The notes: generated from the letters alone by a model not told the origin. DNA of 62,342 nucleotides from Hyphomicrobiales bacterium 4NK60-0047b (GCA_040367435.1 BAABWY010000010.1:1-62342); one strand, 5' to 3'; counted from the stretch's first letter, positions 53,387-61,988 are shown. Translations and numbers: made by a program.

Positions 53387-53851
53387 CTAATCATCACGTG
53401 GGTCAGGGCCATATTTATTCGGGTCAACCGGGCCATAGAGGCCAAGCTCGATTAAAAACCAAATGCCAACTGCTCCAAGCTCTAAACCAATCAGCCATCC
53501 CCAATCTTGCACCCAGGAAAGAGCGCCACCCCCAAACTCAAGCCCAGTATAAAATTGCACAGCCTTTAAAAGCGCTGGGCCATAGAAGAGAAACGCATAA
53601 AGCCCTGTTTTATTACGATCATGCAAGCGTTTCGTTAAAAGGGCGGCAAGAGAAAATATCAGCACGATAGACCAGATAAGGCCAACTATTCCGAGTTTTT
53701 GCGCAGTTTGTAGCAACTCACCAAATGGATCAGATGAAATTATGGTTGAGAAAGCAAACGGACTTGCAAAAGCTAAAACAATCAAACCAACCCAAAAAGT
53801 ACGCCGTGTAATCCGGCCTTGAAAGCTAACAAACGGTGATATGATAGGCAT
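53387..53851 (-). CDS. DUF805 membrane protein
   Basis: A 154-residue inner-membrane protein with about four helices. DUF805 features: FVSFQGRITRRTFWVGLIVL at the start, LTKRLHDRNKTGLYAF in the middle and YGPDPRDD at the end. The function of the family is unknown. It lies between the 244-residue membrane protein gene and dapE in a common leftward operon. It shares only the DUF805 pattern with the second DUF805 gene at 54737. DUF805 genes between dapD and dapE are a recurrent rhizobial layout (from memory). Confidence 0.88.
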   Translation of the reverse strand: MPIISPFVSFQGRITRRTFWVGLIVLAFASPFAFSTIISSDPFGELLQTAQKLGIVGLIWSIVLIFSLAALLTKRLHDRNKTGLYAFLFYGPALLKAVQFYTGLEFGGGALSWVQDWGWLIGLELGAVGIWFLIELGLYGPVDPNKYGPDPRDD

Positions 53852-53954
53852 AAAACAACTCTCTTAGTTAGAAAAAAATCAAAATAACCATAACCATAAA
53901 TTATGAGGCTGCAAAGATATGAAGTGCAGGCCAATTCCTAACTGGAGTTCGACG

Positions 53955-54689
53955 CTAGTGATTTTGCTCTAAAATAGCAATTTTTTGCCAGATCTTGCGA
54001 GACAATGTGAGAGCTAATATTTCCACATCATTTACGGCATTCACTACGATCGGATCTTCCATGTTCTGAGAATAAAGTGCGGCGAGCTTAGCCGTTAAAG
54101 ACAACATCTCAGAGCAATAATCCAAATAACGAACCATCTCAAATTGGTTCAGATCTTGTTTTGGCGAATTAGGGGTTGAGGTTCGGTCTGCAAGGAAAAC
54201 ACTTGGATCTTTGGTGAGCTGATGCATGTCAATCACATGAACAATAGAGCGCAGCTCATGCAAGTCTTTCAAAGCTTGTCGTCTTTTCAAGCGAGTTTCG
54301 GTTGATATCAAGAAAACCAAACCAAGACCAATTAACATAATGCTATTGACCCCCTGTTCGACCATCTGCACAAAGGAGCCAGCCTCAGTTGAAAATTTAG
54401 AAAAATTAATAAGCGTGCCGACATAAATAAAAACCAAAGTTCCCAACAAAAGAATAAGCCCAACAAAAAACCTCAACATCCAATGAGGTTTATTAAGCGC
54501 AAGACTCTTTGTTTTAACAGTACGAGAAATATCAATAAGCCCAAGACAAATTTCTTGAATGCCACGGTCTCGGAAACGATCATCAATGCGTTTTTCAAGC
54601 CGGATCAATGTTTTAATGATGCTGTCAGCATAGAGAACACGGTAGGAAGGAGCTTTGGATAAACGATCAGTAGAAGTCTCATCGGCCAT
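53955..54689 (-). CDS. Two-helix membrane protein of the dap operon, unknown
   Basis: A 244-residue protein with no signal peptide. A cytoplasmic helical region (~1-70) is followed by two membrane helices (~70-92 WMLRFFVGLILLLGTLVFIY; ~117-138 VNSIMLIGLGLVFLIST) and a helical C-terminal region (~140-244). No named family is recognised. It is placed between two DUF805 genes, 48 nt downstream of one and 103 nt upstream of the other, so it belongs to the dapD-dapE transcript. The role is unknown; a coupling of wall precursor synthesis to a membrane process is only a guess. Confidence 0.75.
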   Translation of the reverse strand: MADETSTDRLSKAPSYRVLYADSIIKTLIRLEKRIDDRFRDRGIQEICLGLIDISRTVKTKSLALNKPHWMLRFFVGLILLLGTLVFIYVGTLINFSKFSTEAGSFVQMVEQGVNSIMLIGLGLVFLISTETRLKRRQALKDLHELRSIVHVIDMHQLTKDPSVFLADRTSTPNSPKQDLNQFEMVRYLDYCSEMLSLTAKLAALYSQNMEDPIVVNAVNDVEILALTLSRKIWQKIAILEQNH

Positions 54690-54736
54690 TCAAATATCCT
54701 TTTCTTGTAAATCTTTAAATTTTACAGAGGCACGGT

Positions 54737-55207
54737 CTAGTAAGCATCAGTCATGTCAGCGCCATATGAATTAGGCCCCTTAGTTCCGCGCACAAAGACA
54801 AGCGCCAGAAACACAATTGTGAAAACCAAATTCAAAATATTACTAAAGCCAACAAAGCTTTTATTCTCAATCGGGTTGTCAGTAAAGCCGCCAAATGAAG
54901 CAAAGAAATATAGCATCAAGATAGCTAAATTTAGAAAACCATAAAATTTGCCTGAATACCCCAAGTCATGCATGCGTTTATAGCCAAGGGCAATGGTTGG
55001 CCAAAAGAAGAGGGCGTTCACGATCATGCTAAGGGATAACAATTTTAAAGTAGGAGCACCTTTAAAATCATTAACTGTCAGACCAAACGCTGGAATAAGC
55101 CAAAGAGAAATAGCTCCTCCTAAAAACAGAAGGAACAGTGAGCCTAAAATAAATATTTTACGTGAAATCCGGCCATCAAATTCCCAAAAAAGATGAGACA
55201 TGGTCAT
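54737..55207 (-). CDS. DUF805 membrane protein
   Basis: A 156-residue inner-membrane protein with about four helices. DUF805 pattern: FWEFDGRISRKIFILGSLFL, ALGYKRMHDLGYSGKFYGFL, VRGTKGPNSYGADMTDAY. It follows dapD by 83 nt on the same strand. The first ATG and the ATG two codons later are both possible starts; the ribosome site is poor. The family function is unknown. With the second DUF805 gene it brackets the 244-residue membrane protein. Confidence 0.88.
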   Translation of the reverse strand: MTMSHLFWEFDGRISRKIFILGSLFLLFLGGAISLWLIPAFGLTVNDFKGAPTLKLLSLSMIVNALFFWPTIALGYKRMHDLGYSGKFYGFLNLAILMLYFFASFGGFTDNPIENKSFVGFSNILNLVFTIVFLALVFVRGTKGPNSYGADMTDAY

Positions 55208-55290
55208 ATGGAAAAGCCCTTAAAAATAAAAACGCCAAATAAAAAATGGGTAAGAATAATCTTATACTTGCCTATCCTCACCCAAATAAC

Positions 55291-56136
55291 TTAGCTGCGC
55301 AACAATTCATTGATAGAAGTTTTAGAGCGCGTTCTCTCATCCACACGTTTTACAATCACCGCGCAATATAGGTTTGGCCCTGGCTCTCCTGAAGGGAGTG
55401 GTTTTCCAGGCATTGTGCCAGAAACAACAACTGAATAAGGTGGCACTTCTCCATAGAAAACTTCACCAGTAGCCCGGTCAACAATTTTAGTCGAAGCGCC
55501 AATATATACGCCCATGGAAAGCACAGAGCCTTCACGAACAATCACACCTTCAGCAACTTCGGCACGCGCGCCAATAAAGCAGTTATCTTCAATGATAACC
55601 GGGCCAGCTTGCAAAGGCTCTAAAACCCCGCCAATTCCAGCACCACCTGAAAGGTGCACATTCTTACCAATTTGCGCACATGAACCAACAGTTGCCCATG
55701 TATCAATCATTGCGCCAGAGGCAACGTGAGCACCAAGATTAAGAAAAGAAGGCATAAGAACCACACCAGGTGCAACATAGGCAGATTTACGAACCACACA
55801 ATTTGGTACAGCCCTAAACCCAGCTTTGCTAAATTCTTCAGCGCCCCAACCTTTAAACTTACTGTCAACCTTGTCCCACCAAGTTGAGCCATCAGGCCCA
55901 CCAGAAATAACAGACATATCATTGAGGCGGAAAGAAAGGAGCACAGCCTTCTTCAACCACTGATGAACAGTCCAGTTGCCATCTGCTGATGGAGACGCAA
56001 CCCGGCATTCACCGCTATCAAGGAGGTTAAGGGCAGTGTCCACGGCGACACGAATTTCACCCGTGGTTTCGCTGTTGACATCATCTCGATTATCAAAAGC
56101 GGTGTTAATTGTGGCTTCTAAACTAGCATGGCTCAT
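55291..56136 (-). CDS. dapD: Tetrahydrodipicolinate N-succinyltransferase
   Basis: A 281-residue left-handed beta-helix acyltransferase that succinylates tetrahydrodipicolinate with succinyl-CoA, in the diaminopimelate/lysine pathway. Hexapeptide repeats run from ~105 to ~225 ([60 protein letters not shown]). The family-typical [17 protein letters not shown] near residue 85 is present. It is the first gene of the leftward dap operon. Its upstream region is a large nested inverted repeat that reaches within 63 nt of the ATG. Confidence 0.96.
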   Translation of the reverse strand: MSHASLEATINTAFDNRDDVNSETTGEIRVAVDTALNLLDSGECRVASPSADGNWTVHQWLKKAVLLSFRLNDMSVISGGPDGSTWWDKVDSKFKGWGAEEFSKAGFRAVPNCVVRKSAYVAPGVVLMPSFLNLGAHVASGAMIDTWATVGSCAQIGKNVHLSGGAGIGGVLEPLQAGPVIIEDNCFIGARAEVAEGVIVREGSVLSMGVYIGASTKIVDRATGEVFYGEVPPYSVVVSGTMPGKPLPSGEPGPNLYCAVIVKRVDERTRSKTSINELLRS

Positions 56137-56571
56137 AGTGTTGCTCTCTTAAAGTTTTGAATTATTAATTTTTGATAGACCATATTCATCATGGCATTTA
56201 GGCTCAGGACCTATTAATTTCATGGTTTCTGCGTGTCTCTTTTTTGATGAATGTTTGTGAAACTCGTGCAGAGCATAGCCAAAGCTATGGTCAAATGGGT
56301 TTTGCAAACAGGCGCAAAAAAGAGCCGCGCCCTTTAAAGGGTTGCTCAAAAGCGGTTCATCTACAGCAAAAAACAAGCTTGCTGGGGCAAAGGCCCCACT
56401 TGCACTTGTTTTATTAGTATCTAAACCGCTTTTGAGCAACAGAAACTCATGAAATTAATAGGTCCTGAGCCTAAGTCAATAGGGCAAAAAATAACCTTTG
56501 TTAATGAATATCAATTTACCCTATAAGAATAGATAAGAAAGCAAACAGACGATTTTGATGCGGAGAGCAAT
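56137..56571. other. Divergent gap dominated by a nested inverted repeat
   Basis: 435 bases between divergent dapD and the LOG-type gene. A long nested inverted repeat (56199-56473) fills most of it, leaving ~60 nt before dapD and ~100 nt before the other gene for promoters. No coding frame with a ribosome site. Confidence 0.6.
56199..56473. repeat. Nested long inverted repeat, arm interrupted by 109 nt
   Basis: Outer arms 56199-56231 and 56440-56473 match over 33 of 34 positions (one base missing on the left). Inner arms 56341-56357 and 56424-56440 match perfectly over 17. On the right the two arms are contiguous; on the left 109 nt separate them, as if an insertion had split one arm of a ~50-bp hairpin. 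The loop holds further small palindromes (ggggc/gcccc). Confidence 0.85.
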
Positions 56572-57477
56572 TTGAGTAAGAAAGCAAAAAACACTTCTAA
56601 GCCCGGAAAACCAATAAAAGACATTAAAAAACCCACTCAAATCCCCCATCATTCGCGCCGCATTGGCCAATTCAGATCTTCAAAAGAAGATATGCAGCTG
56701 GTCCAACAAGTCCCTGAGACGCCGCAAACAACCTCAAAAGCCTACAGTTTAGCCTTTGATGACCGCGAATTCATGACAAGGGAAGAACTCCGCCCCGTAC
56801 GCTTGCAGCTTGAGTTATTAAAACCAGAAATGCTCATGCAAGAAGCAGGCATAGAATCAACCGTGGTTTTATTTGGTGGTGCTCGTATACCAGCTCCTGG
56901 TGAAGAACCCGGTGGTAAAACAAAAAAACAAAATGAAAATCTAAGCAAATACGCCAAATTTTATCAGGTCGCTCACGATTTTGCTGAGCTTTGCTCAAAT
57001 GAGTCTGCCAAAACAGATCATTCTGAATTCGTTGTGTGCTCAGGCGGCGGCCCAGGAGTTATGGAAGCAGCCAACAAAGGCGCATCAGAAGTAGGCGCCC
57101 CCTCAATTGGTCTCAATATCGTACTCCCTCACGAGCAAGCGCCAAATATTTATGTAACCCCAGAGCTCAGCTTTCAGTTCCACTATTTTGCCATAAGAAA
57201 AATGCATTTTCTCATGCGTGCAAAAGCCATCACAGCTTTCCCAGGTGGATTTGGTACTATGGATGAGTTATTCGAAACCCTAACTCTCATTCAAACGAAA
57301 CGTGTGGCCCCAATGCCCGTTATTTTATTCGCCGAAGAATTCTGGCGTAGCATTATAAATTTTGAGGCTCTGGCAGATGCTGGCACAATCAGTCCAGAAG
57401 ATTTGGACTTATTTAAATTTGCTGAAACAGCTGAAGAAGGCTGGGATATCATTGCTGACTGGTGGAAGCTCAAATGA
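56572..57477 (+). CDS. LOG-family (TIGR00730) Rossmann-fold protein
   Basis: A 301-residue cytoplasmic protein of the lysine-decarboxylase-like/LOG superfamily. Signature parts: VVLFGGARIPAPGE, VCSGGGPGVMEAANKGASEV and TAFPGGFGTMDELFETLTLI, the PGGxGTxxE motif. LOG proteins release cytokinin bases from nucleotides or act as general nucleotide 5'-monophosphate nucleosidases. A basic N-terminal extension (~1-60) is present. The TTG start at 56572 follows GGAGAG by 4-5 nt. It overlaps the next gene by 4 nt (ATGA), so translation is coupled with the site-2 protease. Confidence 0.9.
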   Translation: MSKKAKNTSKPGKPIKDIKKPTQIPHHSRRIGQFRSSKEDMQLVQQVPETPQTTSKAYSLAFDDREFMTREELRPVRLQLELLKPEMLMQEAGIESTVVLFGGARIPAPGEEPGGKTKKQNENLSKYAKFYQVAHDFAELCSNESAKTDHSEFVVCSGGGPGVMEAANKGASEVGAPSIGLNIVLPHEQAPNIYVTPELSFQFHYFAIRKMHFLMRAKAITAFPGGFGTMDELFETLTLIQTKRVAPMPVILFAEEFWRSIINFEALADAGTISPEDLDLFKFAETAEEGWDIIADWWKLK

Positions 57478-58211
57478 ACCTAACTGATATGACAACTGCC
57501 GAGATTGTAATCACGGTGTTACAATGGGGCATCCCTCTAATATTAGCAATCACCCTGCATGAGGCAGGGCACGCTTATGCTGCAAAAAAATTAGGTGATC
57601 CAACAGCAGATAAAGAGGGAAGGGTCAGTTTAAATCCAGTCAAACATATTGACCCAATTGGAACAATCCTCATTCCAGCTCTTTTGTTTATTATGAAAGC
57701 ACCGTTCCTTTTTGGATATGCCAAACCAGTTCCTGTGTCTTACAATCGATTAAATACATTACCCCGAGATATAGCCTTAGTCGCTTTTGCAGGCCCTTTA
57801 GCCAATGGCATCTTAATCGTGCTATCAGCACTGGCATTTAATCTGGTGCCTGTTATCCCAGATGTGGCACAAGAACCATTTGCAAAAATGTTAGCAATCT
57901 CAATTGGCGTTAATACAGTACTTGGTTGTTTTAATCTCATTCCCTTACCACCACTAGATGGCTCAAAAATATTAATGGTCATAGCCCCCAAGCCAATTGG
58001 GAAATTTATCTATGAGCTGGAACGATACGGCATGTTTCTTATTATCGGAATCTTGTTGTTAATGCCCTATATATCGCAAGTACTTGGATATAATCCGCTT
58101 GCTGTATTCTTCGCATCTGCAATAGAGAATGTTCTACATATCGTGGAGCCTCTCATGAAACTTCACTGCATTTCCATCCGGTCAGAAGCTTGCGGGAATT
58201 TGTTGCAGTAG
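57474..58211 (+). CDS. Site-2 protease family (M50) membrane metalloprotease
   Basis: A 245-residue inner-membrane protease. The zinc motif HEAGH is in AITLHEAGHAYAAKKLGDP; the third ligand is in NLIPLPPLDGSKILMV. About five to six helices. The family cuts membrane-embedded or transmembrane segments; the soluble PDZ domain of RseP-type enzymes is missing, as in minimal M50 members. The ATG at 57474 overlaps the stop of the LOG-type gene (ATGA), so the two are coupled; a GTG at 57462 would be less usual. The CFA gene follows after a repeat copy. Confidence 0.92.
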   Translation: MNLTDMTTAEIVITVLQWGIPLILAITLHEAGHAYAAKKLGDPTADKEGRVSLNPVKHIDPIGTILIPALLFIMKAPFLFGYAKPVPVSYNRLNTLPRDIALVAFAGPLANGILIVLSALAFNLVPVIPDVAQEPFAKMLAISIGVNTVLGCFNLIPLPPLDGSKILMVIAPKPIGKFIYELERYGMFLIIGILLLMPYISQVLGYNPLAVFFASAIENVLHIVEPLMKLHCISIRSEACGNLLQ

Positions 58212-58269
58212 AGTGAAAAGAAAAGGTAAGTTTCGTAGTTAAACAATCCGGATAATGTGAATTTTGATG

Positions 58270-58432
58270 AAGGTGCATAACCGATTTAGGTTATGAGACA
58301 TGGCAGCAGTGCTGCCTGTTGCACAAGATCAGTCCGAACGGGGCGCAGCGAGTACGGAAAAACTGATCGCAAAGAATGCCGCACCTCGTAGGCTCTTGCA
58401 CATTTTCTGTGCGAGGTATAGCCGTGAGAGAA
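58270..58432 (+). repeat. Modular intergenic repeat, copy C (divergent)
   Basis: Begins GAAGGTGC, hairpin CATAACCGATTTAGGTTATG, then GACATGG and hairpin CAGCAGTGCTG; a different middle stem (GATCAGT with ACTGATC around 58328-58368); then CCTCGTAGGC, stem TTGCACA/TGTGCGA-like, and the conserved end TATAGCCGTGAGAGAAAA. It shares the block order and the end with copies A-D while changing stems. Confidence 0.65.
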
Positions 58433-58450
58433 AAAATAGGAATTTTAGTT

Positions 58451-59758
58451 ATGTTGAAAAAGAAAACAGATGTTGAGCTCGCCGATATCGCTGCTGAGCT
58501 CATTAAAGAAATATCTCAAAAGCTAGATGTTGATATGAGCATCAAACTATGGGATGGACGCATCTTGCCGCTTGGCCCCAATGTAACAAGTGACCTGACA
58601 CTTGTCATCGCTCACCCAGGGGTTATCGCCTCGCTTCTAAAAGGTCCGAGCTTAGACAAAATTATTCGTCACTATATTCATAAGAACCTGGATTTTGAAG
58701 GCGGCACCTTATTTGATATTGGCGAGCAAATTGTTTTCAATAAATCCCGCAAGCGTATTAAAGAAATTAGCAAAGGTACGTTCTTAAAGAAACTAGCCCC
58801 GTTCTTACTGGTCCCGTCTCTAAAACCAGAAGATAGTAGAGCTTATGATGGCAATTCATCTGGCAGCACTACAGAGAAGAAAGACGCTAAGAAATTCATT
58901 GAATTTCACTATGATGTCTCTAACGATTTTTACAAACTCTTCCTGGATGAACGCATGATTTATACCTGCGCTTATTTCACTGATTGGGATAACAGTCTGG
59001 ATCAAGCTCAATTCGATAAGCTAGATATGATTTGTAAAAAGCTTCGCTTGAAAGAAGGTGAGACAATGCTCGATATTGGTTGTGGTTGGGGCGGGTTACT
59101 CATTCACGCAGCCGAGCATTACGGTGTCCAGGGGCATGGTGTAACTCTAGCCACTGAGCAATTTGAATATGCTAAAAAAGCGATTAAAGAAAAAGGCTTG
59201 GAGGATAAAATCACGATTGAATTAAAAGATTATCGTGACCTTGAGGGCAAGTTTGATAAAATCTCATCCATTGGCATGTATGAAGCCATCGGCATAGCAC
59301 AAGTCCCAGAATATTTAAGAAAAGTACGTTCTCTATTAAAAGCTGAAGGCATTTTTCTCAATCATGGCATCACACGTAAAGGTAAGAAAAAGCAAACCAA
59401 ATTTTCCTCGCGCCCTGAGCAAAAAGCTTTGCAAAAATATATCTTTCCAGGTGGTGAATTAGATGACCTCGGTAATACGATAAATAAAATGGAACAAGCC
59501 GGATTTGAAGTTCAGGATGTAGAAGGTTGGCGCATGCACTATCAGCTCACAACCAAACTATGGTGTGACCGACTAACCGCGAACAAAGATGCCGCAATAG
59601 AGATCATCGGCGAACAAACCTATCGTATTTGGGTGGTCTATTTAGCTGGATGCTCGCTTGCCTTCTTAAAAGGTTCAGCGCGGCTTTATCAAACTGTCGC
59701 CACACAAAACCCGAAAGGCATGCCAGTAACGCCGCAAACAAGAGAAGACCTTTATTAG
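58451..59758 (+). CDS. cfa: Cyclopropane-fatty-acyl-phospholipid synthase
   Basis: A 435-residue SAM-dependent enzyme that adds a methylene to unsaturated phospholipid chains. The N-terminal ~130 residues form the lipid-binding part. The catalytic domain has HYDVSNDFYKLFLDERMIYT, TMLDIGCGWGGLLIHAAEHY, ISSIGMYEAIGIAQ, LNHGITR and KYIFPGGELDDLG. The ATG at 58451 is chosen because the longer frame would run through repeat copy C; AGGA lies 9 nt upstream. The repeat just upstream may carry or displace the promoter. Convergent with the acyltransferase gene, 7 nt between stops. Confidence 0.93.
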   Translation: MLKKKTDVELADIAAELIKEISQKLDVDMSIKLWDGRILPLGPNVTSDLTLVIAHPGVIASLLKGPSLDKIIRHYIHKNLDFEGGTLFDIGEQIVFNKSRKRIKEISKGTFLKKLAPFLLVPSLKPEDSRAYDGNSSGSTTEKKDAKKFIEFHYDVSNDFYKLFLDERMIYTCAYFTDWDNSLDQAQFDKLDMICKKLRLKEGETMLDIGCGWGGLLIHAAEHYGVQGHGVTLATEQFEYAKKAIKEKGLEDKITIELKDYRDLEGKFDKISSIGMYEAIGIAQVPEYLRKVRSLLKAEGIFLNHGITRKGKKKQTKFSSRPEQKALQKYIFPGGELDDLGNTINKMEQAGFEVQDVEGWRMHYQLTTKLWCDRLTANKDAAIEIIGEQTYRIWVVYLAGCSLAFLKGSARLYQTVATQNPKGMPVTPQTREDLY

Positions 59759-59765
59759 GCTCGTT

Positions 59766-61187
59766 TTATTTGCGATAGTTCGTTGGCTTCTGATAACTTG
59801 TTGCTTGTGGGCGAAAAGAAGCTGGAACTTCGGCTCGAACAGAAGTCGTCACAGCCTCAATTTGAGGAGCAGCTTTTTCTAAAGCATGAGAAGAGGCAAA
59901 AGGCAGATATCCAAACGCTTTATAGCGTTGTCTCTTAAGAGTTTCAAAATGTCGATTATATTGCTGAGAGTTCTGTTGTTCCAAAGATAAAGAAGAGGCA
60001 ACCTGTTCTGGTGTTTGTGGGTTGGACTCCGGCGCTGGGTAAGATGTCATTATATCAAAGCCGCGCTTACCCCATTGATAAGTAGGAACGGTAACGCGAG
60101 TGAGTAAGTTTGAACGCGGTCTAAAACTTGTAGACCTAAGCGAGCGTGCCCAAGCATAAAGGGTATCAGCTATGGTGAAGCGAGATGCTAGTAAAGGCGC
60201 TTCAATGCCATGCCAGGAAACAACAGCAAATCCAAGAGTTATAGGCAGAACCCAAATTAAAAGATCACCATAACTAATCCCAGGGTTTGTTTGCAAAACC
60301 AATTGGGCAATCGGCCAATGAAAAACAAAAATACCGTAAGAGTAATCCCCAAAACGATTGTAGAAATTCAAGATATAAGGCTTGAGTGAACCAAACCAAA
60401 TGGCTGTGTAGGTAAGCGCTATAATACGAAACGGTTCCATATATGCAGTTGAGTTCGTATAAGCCGCAAAGCCGACCACCAAAAAGACACCAATTAAATT
60501 AATTGGCACTATTGGTCTGTAGGTGTAAAGCAAAACCCCAATCAGAAATGCAAATCCAAAACGAAACCCGTGCATTAAAAAGGGGATCTCAGCCCGCAAT
60601 TGTGTGAAATAGCTAACATATAAGAAGGTAGCTATCGCCAAAGCTGACCAAATCCAAACAATACGATGGTGTAGCATACCAAACGAGGCAAGTAGACCTA
60701 ATACGATGTAGGCGATGATTTCATATTTCAAAGTCCAAATTGAAACATTGACCTCTCCTCCAGCTGGTGCATTTTCAAAAAGTCCAGGCAAGGTCATATC
60801 GGAATATGAGAGAGCCGTGACGGGCACATAAGCCCATAACCGCCAATCATCATAATAAGCGGCAAAAGAAGCTGTTGTGAAAAAGGGACCAAATACAAAA
60901 GCGATTAGGAGAGAGGAAAAAATAAGTAAAGGACAAAGGCGAATGATGCGTGAAACAGTGAAGTGTAAAAAATTCGGGCGCTCGGTTAAAGAGGATGTAA
61001 TCAAATAACCGCTTAGTCCGAAGAATATACATATTCCGCAATGGGACGCTTGAATGAGAATTCCCAAAGTACCTTCAGTTGAAGGATTAAATCCATATAC
61101 AATCCAAAGGCAATGAGTTGCAGCAACTGTAAGGGCTGTGAGAAAGCGTAGTAGTCGAAAATTGTTTGGTCGTGCCTGATCACTCAT
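59766..61187 (-). CDS. Acyltransferase family 3 (OafA/YrhL-type) membrane protein
   Basis: A 473-residue membrane acyltransferase with about ten helices (~10-375) and a soluble C-terminal tail (~380-473) rich in Gln/Ser/Pro. Family features: NFRLLRFLTALTVAATHC, with the conserved His, FFGLSGYLITSSL and RIIRLCPLL. Such enzymes add acetyl or other acyl groups to surface polysaccharides or lipids. The ATG at 61187 is chosen over a TTG at 61280; the ribosome site is weak for both. The tail carries no known domain. A role in modifying the locus at 12-34 kb is possible but they are far apart. Confidence 0.88.
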   Translation of the reverse strand: MSDQARPNNFRLLRFLTALTVAATHCLWIVYGFNPSTEGTLGILIQASHCGICIFFGLSGYLITSSLTERPNFLHFTVSRIIRLCPLLIFSSLLIAFVFGPFFTTASFAAYYDDWRLWAYVPVTALSYSDMTLPGLFENAPAGGEVNVSIWTLKYEIIAYIVLGLLASFGMLHHRIVWIWSALAIATFLYVSYFTQLRAEIPFLMHGFRFGFAFLIGVLLYTYRPIVPINLIGVFLVVGFAAYTNSTAYMEPFRIIALTYTAIWFGSLKPYILNFYNRFGDYSYGIFVFHWPIAQLVLQTNPGISYGDLLIWVLPITLGFAVVSWHGIEAPLLASRFTIADTLYAWARSLRSTSFRPRSNLLTRVTVPTYQWGKRGFDIMTSYPAPESNPQTPEQVASSLSLEQQNSQQYNRHFETLKRQRYKAFGYLPFASSHALEKAAPQIEAVTTSVRAEVPASFRPQATSYQKPTNYRK

Positions 61188-61402
61188 TTCAGAAAATGCG
61201 TGATGAACATTCGTATCGTAAGACGAAGTTCTGCCGTGATATAAGTCAGAATACTGCACAAAAAAGACCCGATTACTCAATACTAAAAACGGCCTTCAAC
61301 GGGCCATAAACGTTCCCAATTACGAGTACTACCTGAAAATCCTTTATATTTCGTTTGTTCAAGAAAGGTTTTTATTTCAGAACAAAAAACAACCTTCAAG
61401 GC

Positions 61403-61579
61403 ACGAAGAAGGAGTGACGCTTCTTCAGCGTCAGGACATGGCAGCTTTGCTGCCCGGCGCAAGCGCCGCCCCTCGGAGGAGCCGCAGCGAAGCAACGGAA
61501 TTGCCAGTGAGAGAAAATAGCGCGGATGCTATGTGGGCATCTGAAGCGCAACAAAAGAGTAATAGCCGTGAGAGAAAAT
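61403..61579 (+). repeat. Modular intergenic repeat, copy D
   Basis: Best example of the family: ACGAAGAAGGAGTGACGC, hairpin GACGCTTCTTCAGCGTC, AGGACATGG, hairpin GGCAGCTTTGCTGCC, hairpin CCGGCGCAAGCGCCG, CCCCTCGGAGG, variable stems, and two versions of the end: GCCAGTGAGAGAAAATAGC (61503-61521) and AATAGCCGTGAGAGAAAAT (61561-61579). The doubled end suggests two units joined or one nested in another. Confidence 0.82.
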
Positions 61580-61582
61580 AAA

Positions 61583-61609
61583 ACAGCCGGCCAATAATTG
61601 GCCAGCTGT
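61583..61609 (-). terminator. Intrinsic terminator of the small operon
   Basis: A twelve-position stem (acagccggccaa / ttggccagctgt, one mismatch) with a 3-nt loop, followed in the leftward direction by TTTATTTT. It lies 25 nt after the stop of the 47-codon gene and adjoins repeat copy D. Confidence 0.85.
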
Positions 61610-61633
61610 AAAAATTATATATGATGAATGAGC

Positions 61634-61777
61634 CTATCTCCTTCGAGGAGGTCGAAGAAGCTGAGGCTGTAATTCAGGCTGAATGTACAAGAGATATCGT
61701 TCGTTAAGTGAGGAGAGGAAAGAGCTAAAGCACCTAAGCAAAGCTAAAAACGTTTGGGGTAAAAGGTGCTGTATCAT
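61634..61777 (-). CDS. Small protein (47 residues), second gene of a mini-operon
   Basis: A 47-residue protein. It begins MIQHLLPQTFLALLRCFSSF and ends in an Arg-rich tail (LLRPPRRR). Start evidence is good: the ATG at 61777 has GGAG 7 nt upstream, in the final codons of the gene before it, and the gap between the genes is only 4 nt. A clean terminator follows. The first half is hydrophobic-amphipathic (possible membrane association) and the tail is basic. No family is recognised; it is too short for reliable assignment. Confidence 0.55.
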   Translation of the reverse strand: MIQHLLPQTFLALLRCFSSFLSSLNERYLLYIQPELQPQLLRPPRRR

Positions 61778-61781
61778 GGTA

Positions 61782-61988
61782 TCACTCCATTTTATTGGAT
61801 AATCGATCGCTGATACGAGACGAAACTTCACGATGATTGTGAGCTTGAGCACGCATCATAGAAGGACGAAGGATTGATTTGGCACCGGACAATCCAGTAG
61901 GAAATTGAGAAAAATGAGGTCGGAACGATTGTCTTGTTTTCAGTTTAACAACCGGCTCTGAAATATGTATCAAAGCATTTCTCACCAT
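61782..61988 (-). CDS. Small protein (68 residues), first gene of a mini-operon
   Basis: A 68-residue basic protein beginning MVRNALIHISEPVVKLKTRQ and ending REVSSRISDRLSNKME. The ATG at 61988 has GAGGAG 9 nt upstream and is preferred over the TTG at 62027. No membrane segment or known domain; its many Arg/Lys/Ser residues could bind nucleic acid or another protein. It is followed after 4 nt by the 47-residue gene and by a terminator 170 nt downstream. No family is recognised. Confidence 0.55.
   Translation of the reverse strand: MVRNALIHISEPVVKLKTRQSFRPHFSQFPTGLSGAKSILRPSMMRAQAHNHREVSSRISDRLSNKME

Larger units (their letters stand above)
61188..61633. other. Gap with repeat copy D and a terminator
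   Basis: 446 bases upstream of the acyltransferase gene. It holds repeat copy D (61403-61579) and the terminator of the small operon (61583-61609). The remaining ~215 nt next to the acyltransferase start should contain its promoter. No coding frame is accepted. Confidence 0.6.

Noticed and set aside
56149-56439. A 96-codon leftward reading frame upstream of dapD
   Set aside because: It lies wholly inside the nested inverted repeat, has no ribosome site and no protein-like features.
58376-58450. A 25-residue N-terminal extension of the CFA synthase
   Set aside because: It would be translated from repeat copy C; the ATG at 58451 has its own AGGA site and starts the family's usual sequence.
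61283-61495. A 70-codon leftward reading frame upstream of the acyltransferase
   Set aside because: Half of it is repeat copy D read on the opposite strand; G+C-rich hairpins keep the frame open by chance.
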